A stretch of DNA of 64,000 bases from Rhodoferax sp. (lineage in GTDB: Bacteria; Pseudomonadota; Gammaproteobacteria; Burkholderiales; Burkholderiaceae_C). The notes beneath the pieces were generated by a model that worked only from the letters and a program-made list of their open reading frames with translations, was not told where the DNA came from and did not search any database. Both the position numbers and the translations under genes were made by a program. The stretch is from assembly GCF_030653815.1 (NCBI RefSeq), contig NZ_JAURYQ010000031.1, forward strand, positions 79,221-143,220, given 5' to 3'. Shown piece after piece: positions 51,653-62,316 of this stretch. Each line of letters begins with the position of its first letter. Position 1 is the stretch's first letter.

Positions 51653-52828
51653 ATGCAACATCCCATCATCATCATCGGCGCGGGCCTGGCCGGCTGGACC
51701 ACCGCGCGCGAGCTGCGCAAGCTGGACAAAACCACGCCGGTGCTGCTGATCACGGCCGACAGCGGCGACTTTTATGCCAAGCCGTCGTTGTCCAACGCCT
51801 TCGTCCAAAAGCGCGGCCCGACGCAGTTGGTGACCACACCGGCAGCCAGCATGGCGACAAGCCAGAACGTCACGCTGCTGGCGCATACCCGCGTCAATGC
51901 CATCGACGCTGCTGCCCGTATGGTTCACACCAGCGCAGGCGATTTCAGCTACGCCAAATTGGTGTTGGCGACCGGCGCCCAACCGATCCGCGTTCCCATG
52001 GCCGGTGATGCCGCCGGCGAGGTGTTGTCGGTCAACGCATTGCAGGACTTTTCCGAGTTTCATGCCCGTTTGACCGGCGTGAACCGTGTTGCTGCGGATC
52101 GAGGCATTGAACTCAGGCAACGCGTGGTGATCATGGGCGCCGGCCTGATCGGCTGTGAATTTGCCAATGACCTGATTGCTTCCGGCTTTGAGGTGACGGT
52201 GGTTGACCCGTCTGCCAGCCCGATGGCGGCCTTGTTACCCGCAGGTCTGGGCGAGGCATTGCGTGAAGCACTGGCCAACCATGGCGTGGCTTGGCACTTT
52301 GGCACCACGGTGCAGCGGGTTGATCACCACGCCGGACCCGGCAGCGCCCTGCAAGTGCAGCTGGCCAATGGCGAGGTGCTGGTGGCCGATGTGGTGCTCA
52401 GTGCCATTGGTTTGCGTGCCGATCTGAGCCTGGCACAGGCGGCGGGTCTGGTTTGTGAGCGTGGCATTGTGGTGGACGTCCAGCTCCAAACCAGCGCCGC
52501 CCATGTGTACGCTTTAGGAGATGGCGCCCAATACGCCAACGGCCGCACGCTGCCCTACGTCATGCCCATCATGCACGCTGGCAAAGCGCTGGCCGCTACC
52601 CTGGCTGGCCAATCAACTCCGGTGCAGTTCCCGCTGATGCCGGTGGCCATCAAGACGCCGGCATTGCCGTTGGTGGTGGCGCCGGCCGCACCGGGCATGG
52701 CGGGCCAGTGGGCGCAAACGGAACCTGGTGTCTGGCTGTTCACCGACGCCGATCATGCGGTAAAAGGTTTTGCGCTCAGTGGACCGCAAACCAGCCGCCG
52801 CGCCGAGTTGGCCAAACAGGTGGTGTGA
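51653..52828 (+). CDS. FAD-dependent rubredoxin-NAD(+) reductase
   Basis: A 391-residue pyridine nucleotide-disulfide type flavoprotein. It has an FAD site IIIIGAGLAGWTTARELRKL (5-24), an NAD site VVIMGAGLIGCEFANDLIASG near 159 and the C-terminal FAD contact VYALGDGAQY. Sequence layout and position directly after rubredoxin support rubredoxin reductase rather than a nitrite or dioxygenase ferredoxin reductase. Confidence 0.88.
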   Translation: MQHPIIIIGAGLAGWTTARELRKLDKTTPVLLITADSGDFYAKPSLSNAFVQKRGPTQLVTTPAASMATSQNVTLLAHTRVNAIDAAARMVHTSAGDFSYAKLVLATGAQPIRVPMAGDAAGEVLSVNALQDFSEFHARLTGVNRVAADRGIELRQRVVIMGAGLIGCEFANDLIASGFEVTVVDPSASPMAALLPAGLGEALREALANHGVAWHFGTTVQRVDHHAGPGSALQVQLANGEVLVADVVLSAIGLRADLSLAQAAGLVCERGIVVDVQLQTSAAHVYALGDGAQYANGRTLPYVMPIMHAGKALAATLAGQSTPVQFPLMPVAIKTPALPLVVAPAAPGMAGQWAQTEPGVWLFTDADHAVKGFALSGPQTSRRAELAKQVV

Positions 52829-52984
52829 ACCTGCGCGCCGGTGCCGCTGCAAAAAGTAAAAACTGCTGCGCCCGCAAGGTGAGCAACGCTTCAGTGATGG
52901 CTGATATGTCAAGGCATACAATTTCTCTCCAAGCAAACGCGAATGCCGGCCCTGTTGGCCCGGTTCATATCAGCAGGAGACCTC

Positions 52985-55297
52985 ATGACGCAAGCCGCAC
53001 CCGCCACCGCCGAAGACAAACGCGCCGAATTGCGCCGCGCCGCGCTGGAATACCACCAGTATCCCAAGCCGGGCAAGCTTGCCATCGCGGCGACCAAACA
53101 ACTGGTCAATCAGCATGACCTGGCGCTGGCGTATTCACCCGGTGTGGCCATTCCCTGTGAGGAAATTGTCAAGGACCCCAACAACGTCTTCAAATACACC
53201 AGCCGGGGTAACCTGGTGGGCGTGGTGACCAACGGCACGGCGGTGCTGGGTCTGGGCGACATCGGGCCGCTGGCGGGCAAGCCGGTGATGGAAGGCAAGG
53301 CCGTGCTGTTCAAGAAGTTCGCCGGCATCGATGTCTTTGACATCGAGATCGACGAAAAGCACGACCTTGACAAACTGGTCGACATCATCGCCTCGCTGGA
53401 GCCGACCTTTGGCGGCATCAACCTCGAAGACATCAAGGCTCCCGACTGCTTTTACGTTGAGCGCAAATTGCGCGAGCGCATGAAGATTCCGGTTTTTCAC
53501 GACGACCAGCACGGTACGGCCATCACGGTGGGTGCGGCCATTCTGAACGGTCTGAAGGTGGCCGGCAAAGAACCCAAGGACGTGAAACTGGTCACCTCGG
53601 GTGCCGGTGCGGCGGCGCTGGCCTGCGTCGGCTTGCTGGTCAAGCTGGGTATCCCGCGTGAAAACGTCTGGGTCACCGACCTGGCTGGTGTGGTGTACGA
53701 AGGCCGGCTTGAGTTGATGGACCCCGACAAGGCCATTTATGCGCAAAAAACGGATGCCCGCAAGCTGGGCGAAGTCATCGACAACGCCGATGTGTTTTTG
53801 GGCCTGTCGGCCGGGGGTGTACTGAAGGCCGATATGGTCAAGCGCATGGCGCCCAACCCGATCATTTTTGCGCTGGCCAACCCCACGCCCGAGATCACCC
53901 CCGAGGAAGTCAAGGCCGTGCGCGACGATGCCATCATGGGCACCGGGCGTTCGGATTACCCCAACCAGATCAACAACATCCTGTGCTTCCCGTACATCTT
54001 TCGCGGTGCGCTGGATGCCGGTGCCTCGACCATCACGGTCGAGATGGAAATGGCCGCGGTGCATGCCATTGCCGAGCTGGCCCAGGCCGAGCAAAGCGAA
54101 GTGGTGGCTGCCGCCTATGCCGGCGAGCCGCTGGCCTTTGGCCGTGAGTACCTGATTCCCAAGCCGTTTGACCCGCGCCTGATGATGAAGGTGGCGCCGG
54201 CGGTGGCGCAAGCGGCTTTTGACAGTGGCGTGGCGCTGCGCCCCATCACCGACATGGACGCTTACCGGGAACGGTTGCAAAGCTTTGTCTACGCGTCGGG
54301 CACGGTGATGAAGCCGATCTTTACCGCGGCCAAGAAGGCGCTCAAGAAACGTGTGGCTTTTGCCGAGGGTGAAGAAGAACGCGTGCTGCGCGCCGCGCAA
54401 ATCGTGGTCGACGAAGGCCTGGCCATGCCGACCCTGATCGGGCGCCCCAAGGTGATTGCCGAGCGCGTTGAAAAATTTGGCTTGCGACTCAAGCAGGGCG
54501 TGGATTACGACGTGGTCAACGTCGAGCTCGACGAGCGCTACCGCGACTTCTGGCAAAGCTACCACCGCATGACCGAGCGCAAGGGCATCACGGCGCAGGT
54601 GGCCAAGATTGAAATGCGCCGCCGCCTGACGCTGATTGGCAGCATGTTGCTGCACAAGGGCTATGTCGATGGCCTGATTTGTGGCACCTGGGGCACCACC
54701 CCGGTGCATTTGCAATACATTGACCAGGTGGTGGGCCGGCGCGCTGGCGTCAACACCTATGCCTGCATGAATGGCCTGATGTTGCCCGGCCGGCAGGTGT
54801 TTTTGGTCGACACCCATGTCAACTACGACCCCACTGCCGAGCAACTGGCTGAAATCACGGTGATGGCTGCCGAGGAAATGATGCGCTTTGGCATTCCGCC
54901 CAAGGCTGCCTTGCTGTCGCACTCCAACTTTGGCAGCAGCGACCAGCCTAGCGCCGTCAAAATGCGCGCCACGCTGGCGCTGTTGCGCGCGAACGCCCCG
55001 TGGCTCGAAGTGGATGGCGAAATGCACGGTGATGTGGCGCTGGATGGCGCATCACGGGCCAACCTCATGCCCAACAGCACCCTGCATGGTGACGCCAACT
55101 TGCTGGTCTTGCCCAACATCGATGCCGCCAATATTGCCTACAACCTGCTCAAAATGGCAGCCGGCGGCAATATTGCCGTGGGTCCGGTGCTGCTGGGCGC
55201 GGCCAAGCCGGTGCATATCCTGACGGCCAGCACCACCGTGCGCCGCATTGTCAACATGACTGCCCTGACCGTCGCCGACGCCAACGCCATCCGTTAA
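52985..55297 (+). CDS. maeB: NADP-dependent malic enzyme (MaeB type, with phosphotransacetylase-like domain)
   Basis: Oxidative decarboxylation of malate to pyruvate with NADP. The 770-residue protein has the malic enzyme domain (about 1-430; [52 protein letters not shown]) and a C-terminal phosphate acetyltransferase-like domain (about 440-770) that is regulatory in related enzymes. The ATG at 52985 follows CAGGAG; an earlier in-frame ATG would add 14 unusual residues. Confidence 0.93.
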   Translation: MTQAAPATAEDKRAELRRAALEYHQYPKPGKLAIAATKQLVNQHDLALAYSPGVAIPCEEIVKDPNNVFKYTSRGNLVGVVTNGTAVLGLGDIGPLAGKPVMEGKAVLFKKFAGIDVFDIEIDEKHDLDKLVDIIASLEPTFGGINLEDIKAPDCFYVERKLRERMKIPVFHDDQHGTAITVGAAILNGLKVAGKEPKDVKLVTSGAGAAALACVGLLVKLGIPRENVWVTDLAGVVYEGRLELMDPDKAIYAQKTDARKLGEVIDNADVFLGLSAGGVLKADMVKRMAPNPIIFALANPTPEITPEEVKAVRDDAIMGTGRSDYPNQINNILCFPYIFRGALDAGASTITVEMEMAAVHAIAELAQAEQSEVVAAAYAGEPLAFGREYLIPKPFDPRLMMKVAPAVAQAAFDSGVALRPITDMDAYRERLQSFVYASGTVMKPIFTAAKKALKKRVAFAEGEEERVLRAAQIVVDEGLAMPTLIGRPKVIAERVEKFGLRLKQGVDYDVVNVELDERYRDFWQSYHRMTERKGITAQVAKIEMRRRLTLIGSMLLHKGYVDGLICGTWGTTPVHLQYIDQVVGRRAGVNTYACMNGLMLPGRQVFLVDTHVNYDPTAEQLAEITVMAAEEMMRFGIPPKAALLSHSNFGSSDQPSAVKMRATLALLRANAPWLEVDGEMHGDVALDGASRANLMPNSTLHGDANLLVLPNIDAANIAYNLLKMAAGGNIAVGPVLLGAAKPVHILTASTTVRRIVNMTALTVADANAIR

Positions 55298-55322
55298 ACC
55301 AACCCGGTTTTCGGCCTCAAAC

Positions 55323-55348
55323 GGGCTAAGCGGACCAGCGCTTAGCCC
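55323..55348 (+). terminator. hairpin after maeB
   Basis: A perfect 10-base-pair inverted repeat (GGGCTAAGCG/CGCTTAGCCC) with a six-base loop, 25 bases after the malic enzyme stop, followed by a short T-containing run. It probably ends or attenuates the maeB transcript. Confidence 0.6.
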
Positions 55349-55430
55349 TTATTCCCTTCGCTTGTGTTGCCCATGAATTGGGCAGTGACTTGCTTTTTTT
55401 TGTCAAATCAGCGACACTTGAGCCTTCAAT

Positions 55431-55454
55431 GTTCGGGTTTACCCGAACTTTTTT
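55431..55454 (+). terminator. rho-independent terminator in the ribonuclease leader
   Basis: An eight-base-pair stem (GTTCGGGT/ACCCGAAC), a two-base loop and six T residues end 16 bases before the ribonuclease start codon. It can insulate the gene from maeB or act as an attenuator if the ribonuclease promoter lies further upstream. Confidence 0.7.
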
Positions 55455-55470
55455 ATTGGAAATTGAAGCA

Positions 55471-55863
55471 ATGTCGTGGTTGAACCGTTTTAAGTTGGTG
55501 TTGACTGGCTTGACGATTGCTGCAGCCTTGCTTGCGGTTGGAATCCAGGCCAAGGCGCCTCCGTCCGTGGCTTTGCAAAGCACGATCAGTTTGGCTGAGC
55601 TGCCCAGCCCCGGCATGGAAATTTACCGACGTATCCACCAGGGTGGTCCGTTTGACAGTGAGAAGGATGGTTCTGTTTTTGGCAATCGGGAGCGTTTGCT
55701 ACCCGCTCAAAAACGTGGTTTTTATCGCGAATATACCGTTCCGACGCCCGGGCTGAAGCACCGGGGTGTCAGGCGGATTGTGTGCGGAGGCCAGGTTCAA
55801 AGGCCAGAGATTTGTTATTACACCGCCGATCACTATGCCAGTTTTCGTCAGATTACGCCCTGA
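55471..55863 (+). CDS. secreted guanyl-specific ribonuclease, RNase Sa/N1/T1 family
   Basis: A 130-residue exported endoribonuclease. After the signal peptide (about 1-29, ending AKA) the mature domain matches RNase Sa closely in pattern: GPFDSEKDGSVFGNRERLLP, then FYREYTVPTPG with catalytic Glu87, HRGVRRIVCG with Arg98 and Arg102, and YYTADHYASF with catalytic His121. All catalytic residues are present, so an active enzyme cleaving after guanosine is expected. The ATG at 55471 gives a clean signal peptide; a start at 55429 would lie inside a terminator stem. The next gene encodes a barstar-like inhibitor. Confidence 0.88.
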   Translation: MSWLNRFKLVLTGLTIAAALLAVGIQAKAPPSVALQSTISLAELPSPGMEIYRRIHQGGPFDSEKDGSVFGNRERLLPAQKRGFYREYTVPTPGLKHRGVRRIVCGGQVQRPEICYYTADHYASFRQITP

Positions 55864-55919
55864 ATTCGACGCCCTGAATTTGAATTGTTAGTTTATAAAT
55901 TGTGAAAAGAGAAACCCAA

Positions 55920-56549
55920 ATGACACTGAGTCAAACCCTTGCTGAAGCCCCAGTCAAAAACGTCTCGGAGACGATTTTGAAGGGTGTTCGCCCCAACATC
56001 GTGCAGTCGATCCGGGCTTTTCGGGTGCAGGACCTGCAGGACGCCGCGCAGGCCATGGGTCAGCACTTCCTGTACGCCAACATCGCCAACGCCCAAAGCA
56101 AGCAGGATGTGCTTGATCTGATTGGCCAGCAGTTCATGCTGACCGTGGCCGTGGGCAAGAACTTTGATTCGCTCTACGACAGCATGACCGACCCGGTCCA
56201 CAAGTCCGGCCCGCAGCCTGGCTTTATCGTGGTGCTGGAGCACATTCCGGCGCACGCCAAGTTCGACAAGGAAGCGCGCGAACAACTGCTCGACATTTTC
56301 CGTGACACCGCTGACTACTGGGGTGACCGCAAGATTCCGTTCCGCTGCTTTTATTCCTTTTCGGTGGCGCGGGCTGCATTCGCTGCCAAGGGCGACCACG
56401 CTCAGGTGGCTGGCAATCCGCCAACTTCGGGCATTGAGTTGCTCACTGAAAACGGCGAAAAAATGCCGACCGACAAGCTGCTCGACATCTCGCCGCAAGC
56501 CTTGCGCATGAGCAGCCCGTTCAACGCGGGCTACTGGACCACCGCTTAA
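55920..56549 (+). CDS. barstar-family ribonuclease inhibitor, extended form
   Basis: A 209-residue cytoplasmic protein whose central part (about residues 59-146) resembles barstar: [26 protein letters not shown] (compare the YGENLDALWDCLTG core of barstar), [11 protein letters not shown] and [19 protein letters not shown]. An acidic helix in this region blocks the ribonuclease active site in the known pair. N- and C-terminal extensions make it about twice the usual size. It lies 56 bases after the ribonuclease gene, so it is probably the cognate immunity protein. The ATG at 55920 is preferred over an upstream GTG. Confidence 0.75.
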   Translation: MTLSQTLAEAPVKNVSETILKGVRPNIVQSIRAFRVQDLQDAAQAMGQHFLYANIANAQSKQDVLDLIGQQFMLTVAVGKNFDSLYDSMTDPVHKSGPQPGFIVVLEHIPAHAKFDKEAREQLLDIFRDTADYWGDRKIPFRCFYSFSVARAAFAAKGDHAQVAGNPPTSGIELLTENGEKMPTDKLLDISPQALRMSSPFNAGYWTTA

Positions 56550-57334
56550 GCCAAAACCTGCGCGCTGGCCACGGCCAGCGCCAGTCGCAGGTATTCGTCC
56601 ACCGGGACCTCTTCGGCGCGCCGCTGGACATCAAATTCCCCGCTAAAGTTTTTCGCCTGCAACCAGGCGCCCAGCGTGTGGCGCAGCAGTTTGCGCCGCT
56701 GGCTGAACGCCACCTGCACCAGCTCGCTTAAAGCCTGTTCATTGAGTGCCGCCGCGTCCGCGCGTGGCAGCATGCGCACCACGGCGCTGTCCACGCGTGG
56801 CGGCGGATCAAAGCTCTCAGGCGGGACGAACAGCACGTTTTCCATGGCATAACGCCACTGCAGCATCACGCTCAGGCGACCGTAAGCGGCGGTTGACGGC
56901 CTGGCCACCATGCGGTCGATCACTTCCTTTTGCAGCATGAAGTGCTGGTCTTCGATGATGTCCACGTACTGCAACAAATGAAACAGGATCGGGGTGGAAA
57001 TGTTGTACGGCAGATTGCCCACCACCCGCAGCTTTGGTGCAGCTTGCGCCTGCGCCACTTGGGCAAAGTCGACTTTCAGCACATCCGATTCAATCACCCG
57101 CAACTGGCCATGGCTGCGCAGGCGTTGTGCCAGGTCGCGGTCGAGTTCGATCACGGTCAAGGCGCCGAGCCGCTCCACCAGGGGTTGCGTGAGCGCTGCG
57201 AGGCCCGGGCCAATTTCAACCATGGCCTGACCCGGCTGCGGGTCAATGGCGTCCACAATGGCCTCGATGATGCTGCCATCGGCCAGGAAATGTTGGCCGA
57301 AGCGCTTGCGCGGAATGTGCTTGCCGTGTTTCAA
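56546..57334 (-). CDS. rsmA: 16S rRNA dimethyladenosine transferase KsgA/RsmA
   Basis: Dimethylates two adjacent adenines near the 3' end of 16S rRNA during small-subunit assembly. The 262-residue protein begins [19 protein letters not shown] and contains motif [15 protein letters not shown] and the catalytic [13 protein letters not shown]. The start is a TTG at 57334, 10 bases after the surA stop, since homologues begin at this point and no ATG is nearby. Its stop overlaps the convergent barstar gene by four bases. Confidence 0.95.
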   Translation of the reverse strand: MKHGKHIPRKRFGQHFLADGSIIEAIVDAIDPQPGQAMVEIGPGLAALTQPLVERLGALTVIELDRDLAQRLRSHGQLRVIESDVLKVDFAQVAQAQAAPKLRVVGNLPYNISTPILFHLLQYVDIIEDQHFMLQKEVIDRMVARPSTAAYGRLSVMLQWRYAMENVLFVPPESFDPPPRVDSAVVRMLPRADAAALNEQALSELVQVAFSQRRKLLRHTLGAWLQAKNFSGEFDVQRRAEEVPVDEYLRLALAVASAQVLA

Positions 57335-57344
57335 ACCGGACCCT

Positions 57345-58697
57345 TTAGAGTGGCGCGTCACGCAGCTCGACGTAGGCCCGGCCACGCAGTTCCTGGGTCC
57401 AGGTCTGCGCAGCTTCATCGCGCTTTTTCTCACGCAACAGGGCGCGCACCGACTCGCGTTGTTCGGCCTCGCTGAGTTTGGCCTGGCGCCGCTCCTGCAG
57501 CTGGATCAGGTGCAGGCCAAAGCGCGACAGCAGCGGCTCACTGACTTCACCCGGGGCCAACTGGTTCATCACGGCTTCAAATTCGGGCACAAACATGCCC
57601 GGGCTGGCCCAGCCCAGGTCGCCCCCCTGCGCCGCGCTGCCGTCCTGCGAATGCTCGCGCGCCAGTGCGGCAAAGTCGGCCTGTCCGGCCTGCACCTGCT
57701 TCTTGAAATCGAGCAAACGTGCCTTGGCCTGGGTTTCACTGAGCTGCGCTGAGGGCCGCAGCAGGATATGGCGGGCCCGGCTTTGCGTGACGGCCATGGC
57801 GGGCAAGCCCGCGTTGACTTTCTCGACCACCTTCAAAATGTGAAAACCCGCCAGTGAGCGCACCAGCTCGGCCACTTCACCTTGCGCCAGACGCTGCGTG
57901 GCTTCCACAAACGAGGCCGGATAGCGGCTGGTGCTGCGCAAACCCAGTTGGCCGCCATTGGACTGTGCCGACGCAGCAGAGTAGGTGCGGACCAGGGTGG
58001 CAAAGTCTTCGCCGGCGCGCGCGCGCGCCAGCACCTGGTTCGCCTGCACCTGCAAGGCTTGCACCTGCTCGGCGCTGGCACCCTCCGGCACCGCGATCAG
58101 AACCTGGGCCAGGTTGATTTCCAGCTGGTTCGGGTCCGAGGTGTTCTGCTGTGCCTGCAAATAGGCCTCAATATCAGCGTCTGTTACCCGAACCCGTGGC
58201 TCCAGGTCGCGTTCGCGCAGGCGCTGCATCAGGATCTGGTCACGCAACTGGGACCGGAACATGCCCACGGTCAGGCCATCGGCGACAACCCGCCGCTGCA
58301 GTTCAGCCACCGTGAGCTGATTTTGCGCCGCGATCGATTGCTCGGCCTGGTCAATGGCCGATTCCTCCGCGCGGATACCGGTTTCGCGGGCGAACTGGAG
58401 CAGGACCTTCTGGTCGATCAGGCGTTCCAGCATTTCGGCGTTCAGTCGTTGCAGATCGGGCGCCGGACGGCGTTGCGCGGCAAACTGTTGCTGCACCCGC
58501 AAGACTTCACGCTGGACCTCGGTGTTGGTCAGCGGCTCGGAGTTGACCACCGCCACGATGTAGTCAGAGGTCGCGCTGCGGCTGGCGGCGACCGCGCCGC
58601 CTGCTGCGGGCGCCAGACGCAAACCCTGGGCCTGCACTTGGGCACCCAGCAAAGCGGTGGCCAAGGCAACAGATAAAAGTTTAAATCGGACAGTCAT
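57345..58697 (-). CDS. surA: periplasmic chaperone and peptidyl-prolyl isomerase SurA
   Basis: Escorts outer-membrane proteins across the periplasm. The 450-residue product has a signal peptide (1-23, ending VQA), an N-terminal chaperone domain ([22 protein letters not shown]) and two parvulin domains, with [12 protein letters not shown] starting the second and [23 protein letters not shown] in it. It lies between lptD and ksgA in the usual order. Confidence 0.94.
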   Translation of the reverse strand: MTVRFKLLSVALATALLGAQVQAQGLRLAPAAGGAVAASRSATSDYIVAVVNSEPLTNTEVQREVLRVQQQFAAQRRPAPDLQRLNAEMLERLIDQKVLLQFARETGIRAEESAIDQAEQSIAAQNQLTVAELQRRVVADGLTVGMFRSQLRDQILMQRLRERDLEPRVRVTDADIEAYLQAQQNTSDPNQLEINLAQVLIAVPEGASAEQVQALQVQANQVLARARAGEDFATLVRTYSAASAQSNGGQLGLRSTSRYPASFVEATQRLAQGEVAELVRSLAGFHILKVVEKVNAGLPAMAVTQSRARHILLRPSAQLSETQAKARLLDFKKQVQAGQADFAALAREHSQDGSAAQGGDLGWASPGMFVPEFEAVMNQLAPGEVSEPLLSRFGLHLIQLQERRQAKLSEAEQRESVRALLREKKRDEAAQTWTQELRGRAYVELRDAPL

Positions 58698-58703
58698 GAT
58701 GGT

Positions 58704-61079
58704 TCAATCGTAATTGCTGAAACGGCTGGGCGACTCGCCGGGTTCACGCAGGATTTGGTAGCCGGGAATATTGTCCTTGAGCGACTTGAGCGGATTCACC
58801 CCGAGCCGGGTGAAGCCAACGAATTCCAATTGGAACATGATGCGCTGGGTGGCCGTGCTGGTGCTGGTCTGCAGGCGCTCCAGCACAATGCGGCCCAGCC
58901 AGCAACTGGCATCGTATTCAAAGCCTACCAGTGCATTGACCAACTTGCGCTCATTCATGCTGTAGTTCAGGCGCCCCACGCTGTACCAGCGCCCGTCGCC
59001 CTGACCTTTTCCGGGGCCCAGGTTCTGGCCCTTGTCACCCCACAGGTCGTTGATGGGCCATTGCCAGCCAAAATCAATTTGCTCGCTCGAGTTGCGCTGG
59101 TAGCGGTAGGCTGCCGAGAGGGTGCGGTACGGACCGGGCTTGTAGTTGACGCTCAGGGTGGAGCGCACCGAGCGCTCGGTTTTGGGGTTGAACTGCACCG
59201 TGCCGTCAAAGCTCCAGCGCGGGTCCCAGTGGACCGAGCCACCCAGCAGCAGGTCGCTCAGACGGTCTTCTGCGGGTAACTCGCCGGGCAAGGTGACATT
59301 CTGGTCAGAAAAGCGCAGGCGCTGCGCCATGCCCAAGCGGGCGGTTTCGGCCCCGGTGGCGGGGTCGAGCCAGCGCGTGGTCACGCCGAGCGTGAGCAAA
59401 TTGCTGTCAGAAATACGGTCATTGCCGACATAGGCGTTTTCCGTGTAGATGGTGGCCAGGTTGAAGTCGTTGGCGCCCGAATCGTAATTGGGCAAATGGC
59501 TTTGGTCGCGGTAGGGCGTGTGGACATAAAAGGCCCGCGGCTCCAGGGTCTGGCGCAAGTTGCGGCCAAACAACTGGGTGTCGCGCTCAAACACCAGGCC
59601 ACTGTCGAGGCTGAAGGTCGGCAGCACGCGGCTGGCGGAGGTGTCGCCGTTGCTCAGCGGTGTTTCAAACTGGTACTGGCTGGCGTGCAATTGCACCCTG
59701 GGTGTTAAAAATCCCGCCGGGGCGGTGAGCGGATAGCTGGCCTGCAGCACGCCAAAGCTGCGCTGGCCGTTGGCTTGCCCGGTGCGGGTGATGTCGGACT
59801 GAAAGCGGGTGTAGTCGGCGTTGAACGCGTAGTTGAAACCTGCCACGTTGTTGCGCGCGTAACTGGTGCTGAGCTGTGGCAAGCGGTCGTAGGGTGGCAC
59901 GATGGGCGCTGTCACATCCTGCAGGGTTTGCCACTTGAGTGTGCGCACACTGTTGGCCCAGGCGCCGTTGTTCCACGACAAGCTGGCGTCGTTGGCCAGC
60001 AGGCGTTGCGTCAGGGAGCTGTTGGCCAGGCTGAAGTCGCGCCAATAGTTGTCATCGCTGACGCGGTTCAGGCTCAGGTTCAGCGCGGCGCCGTTGTTGG
60101 TCCAGGCACTGTCGAGGCTGGCCTGGTGCTTGAGGTTCAGGCCCCAGCGGTTGGCATCACGCAATTTGTCGGCAGGCATCCAGTCCAGCTGAACCTCACC
60201 GCTGTACTTGGGTTCCAGATAACGAAATTCGGTACCGATGTTGATGCCGCGCTTGCTCATCAGGGTGGGGGTGATGGTGGCATCGCGGTTGGGTGCAATG
60301 TTCCAGTAATAGGGCACTGAAACCTCGGAGCCATTCACATTGTCCAGCCCTATGGTGGGCGGTAACACGCCTGATTTGCGCTGCTCGCTCAGCGGAAAAC
60401 TGAGGTAGGGCACCGGCAACAGCGGCACGCCCTTGAAGCTCAGCAAGGCGCCGGTGGCGGTGCCCACATTTTCTTCGTTGTCCAGGGTGATGGTGCTGGC
60501 CTTCAAAATCCAGTCCGGCATCCAGCTCGGACCAGGTACGCGCTGACAGGTGGTGAAGGTGGCGTTGTGGATCACTGCCCGTTGCTCGTCCAGAAAATCC
60601 ACCCGGTCGGCCTGGCCATGGGCCTGGTTGCTCAAGAAATGGTAGGTGGGCTCGTTGAAAAAGCCTTCAAAGGTATCGAGGCGCAGCTCCAGCAAGGGGC
60701 CTTCGTACACATTGCCGGCGCGGTTGACCCGTACATGGCCGCGCGCCTTGGCCAAATCGGTGGGCTGGTTGTATTCCAGCCGGTCGGCCTTGATCACCAT
60801 GTCACCACGGCGCAGCATGGCCTGGCCTTCCACGACCGTCTCCAGGTCCGGGCGGCCGGTGATGTGCTCGCCCGAGACAAAGCTGGGCAAACTACCACGT
60901 ACTTCGGGCGCAATCGTCTCTTGCAGCAAGGGGCTGTTTTGCAGCAGCAAAGGCGCATCAACGGCCTGCTGCGCGCTCACCAGCGCGGATTGCAGCAGCG
61001 TTGCCAGCACGCTGAGGCGCAGCGGGCGAACGTGGCGTCGCGGCTGACACACAGGGGTGTCTGGCATCAGGCAGCGCAT
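58704..61079 (-). CDS. lptD: LPS-assembly protein LptD
   Basis: The outer-membrane barrel that inserts lipopolysaccharide into the outer leaflet together with LptE. The 791-residue protein has a signal peptide (about 1-36), an N-terminal OstA domain (about 75-180; ITGRPDLETVVEGQAMLRRGDMVIKADRLEYNQPTDLAKARG) and a large C-terminal barrel. Cysteines in the N-terminal part (Cys178) and near the end (Cys in YDASCWLGRIV) can form the disulfide needed for activity. surA follows six bases downstream. Confidence 0.94.
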   Translation of the reverse strand: MRCLMPDTPVCQPRRHVRPLRLSVLATLLQSALVSAQQAVDAPLLLQNSPLLQETIAPEVRGSLPSFVSGEHITGRPDLETVVEGQAMLRRGDMVIKADRLEYNQPTDLAKARGHVRVNRAGNVYEGPLLELRLDTFEGFFNEPTYHFLSNQAHGQADRVDFLDEQRAVIHNATFTTCQRVPGPSWMPDWILKASTITLDNEENVGTATGALLSFKGVPLLPVPYLSFPLSEQRKSGVLPPTIGLDNVNGSEVSVPYYWNIAPNRDATITPTLMSKRGINIGTEFRYLEPKYSGEVQLDWMPADKLRDANRWGLNLKHQASLDSAWTNNGAALNLSLNRVSDDNYWRDFSLANSSLTQRLLANDASLSWNNGAWANSVRTLKWQTLQDVTAPIVPPYDRLPQLSTSYARNNVAGFNYAFNADYTRFQSDITRTGQANGQRSFGVLQASYPLTAPAGFLTPRVQLHASQYQFETPLSNGDTSASRVLPTFSLDSGLVFERDTQLFGRNLRQTLEPRAFYVHTPYRDQSHLPNYDSGANDFNLATIYTENAYVGNDRISDSNLLTLGVTTRWLDPATGAETARLGMAQRLRFSDQNVTLPGELPAEDRLSDLLLGGSVHWDPRWSFDGTVQFNPKTERSVRSTLSVNYKPGPYRTLSAAYRYQRNSSEQIDFGWQWPINDLWGDKGQNLGPGKGQGDGRWYSVGRLNYSMNERKLVNALVGFEYDASCWLGRIVLERLQTSTSTATQRIMFQLEFVGFTRLGVNPLKSLKDNIPGYQILREPGESPSRFSNYD

Positions 61080-61165
61080 TTGGAAAACGCGCGGGAGTCA
61101 AAAACGATGGCGGGCATGGAGTGGGCGCGGTAGAGGGCTGGACAGATTTGTAGAATGGATTATCC

Positions 61166-62254
61166 ATGAGCCACGACATTCCCCCCCAAACCCCCGCCAG
61201 CCTTGCCATCGCCTGGAGCGACGCCGTCCGCGCTGATCAATTCTCCCACTGGTTGACTGGCGTCGCCGCCCAGCACCGGCTGCAGATGGAGAGCCTGCGC
61301 CTGGCCTCGGCCGACGCCAGTTTCCGGCGCTATTTCCGCATCGACGCCCAGGACGGCAGCCGCATCATCATGGACGCGCCGCCCGACAAGGAAAACAGCG
61401 CGCCCTTTGTCAAGGTGGCCGCCCTGATGCAGGCCGCTGGTGTGCACGGGCCGCAAGTGCTGGCCTGGGACGAGCCGTTGGGCTTCATGCTGCTGACCGA
61501 CCTGGGCGCGCAGACCATGATGCAGGTCATCAAGCGCGAACAACCCCAAGCCAATTTGCCGCTGTACCTGCAGGCGGTGGACGCGCTCATTGCCTGGCAG
61601 CTGAGTTCCCAACCCGGCGTGCTGCCACCCTACGACGAAGCGCTGCTGCGCCGCGAACTGGAATTGTTTCCCGACTGGTACATCACGCGGCACAAGGGCG
61701 TGGTCATGGACGCTGCCATGCGCCAGACGCTGGATAAGAGCTTCGAGGAGATCATCCGCCACAACCTGCGCTGGCCCAGCGTCTTTGTGCACCGCGACTT
61801 CATGCCCCGAAACCTGATGATCTCGGGCACCGCACACGCGCCCGTGCTGGGTGTGCTCGACTTCCAGGACGCCGTGTATGGCCCCATCACCTACGACATT
61901 GCCAGCCTGATGCGCGACGCGTTCCTGAGCTGGGACGAAGACTTTTGCCTCGACATCACCATCCGTTACTGGGAAAAAGCCCGCAAGGCCGGCCTGCCGG
62001 TGGGCGACGACTTCGGCGAGTTTTACCGCGGCGTGGAGTGGATGGGCCTGCAGCGTCACCTGAAAGTGGCGGGCATCTTTGCCCGCCTGACGCTGCGCGA
62101 CGGCAAACCCCAGTACCTGGCCGACACGCCGCGCTTTATTGCCTACATTCGCATCACCTGCGAGCGCTACCGCGAACTCAAACCGCTGCTGCGGCTGGTG
62201 GAAAAGCTCGAAGGCATTGAGGTGCCCAATGTGTTTGGTTTTGGGCGGCAGTAA
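61166..62254 (+). CDS. amgK: anomeric MurNAc/GlcNAc kinase AmgK-like phosphotransferase
   Basis: A 362-residue aminoglycoside phosphotransferase-fold kinase that phosphorylates recycled cell-wall amino sugars at the anomeric carbon. The nucleotide-binding part has ASFRRYFRIDA and the catalytic loop VFVHRDFMPRNLMI, then the metal site VLDFQDAVYGPITYDIASL. It is divergent from lptD, the usual place for this gene. Its normal partner murU is not found next to it; instead a restriction gene follows after 62 bases. Confidence 0.88.
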   Translation: MSHDIPPQTPASLAIAWSDAVRADQFSHWLTGVAAQHRLQMESLRLASADASFRRYFRIDAQDGSRIIMDAPPDKENSAPFVKVAALMQAAGVHGPQVLAWDEPLGFMLLTDLGAQTMMQVIKREQPQANLPLYLQAVDALIAWQLSSQPGVLPPYDEALLRRELELFPDWYITRHKGVVMDAAMRQTLDKSFEEIIRHNLRWPSVFVHRDFMPRNLMISGTAHAPVLGVLDFQDAVYGPITYDIASLMRDAFLSWDEDFCLDITIRYWEKARKAGLPVGDDFGEFYRGVEWMGLQRHLKVAGIFARLTLRDGKPQYLADTPRFIAYIRITCERYRELKPLLRLVEKLEGIEVPNVFGFGRQ

Positions 62255-62316
62255 AAAATGACCGCCGTCCCCCTGTCCTGGCAGCGTAAACTGCTCTCAA
62301 AATCAAAAGGACAGGG

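Noticed and set aside
53135..55027. 630-codon frame antisense to the malic enzyme gene
   Set aside because: Shadow of a GC-rich coding strand; His/Arg/Gly-rich with no domain. The malic enzyme on the plus strand explains the region.
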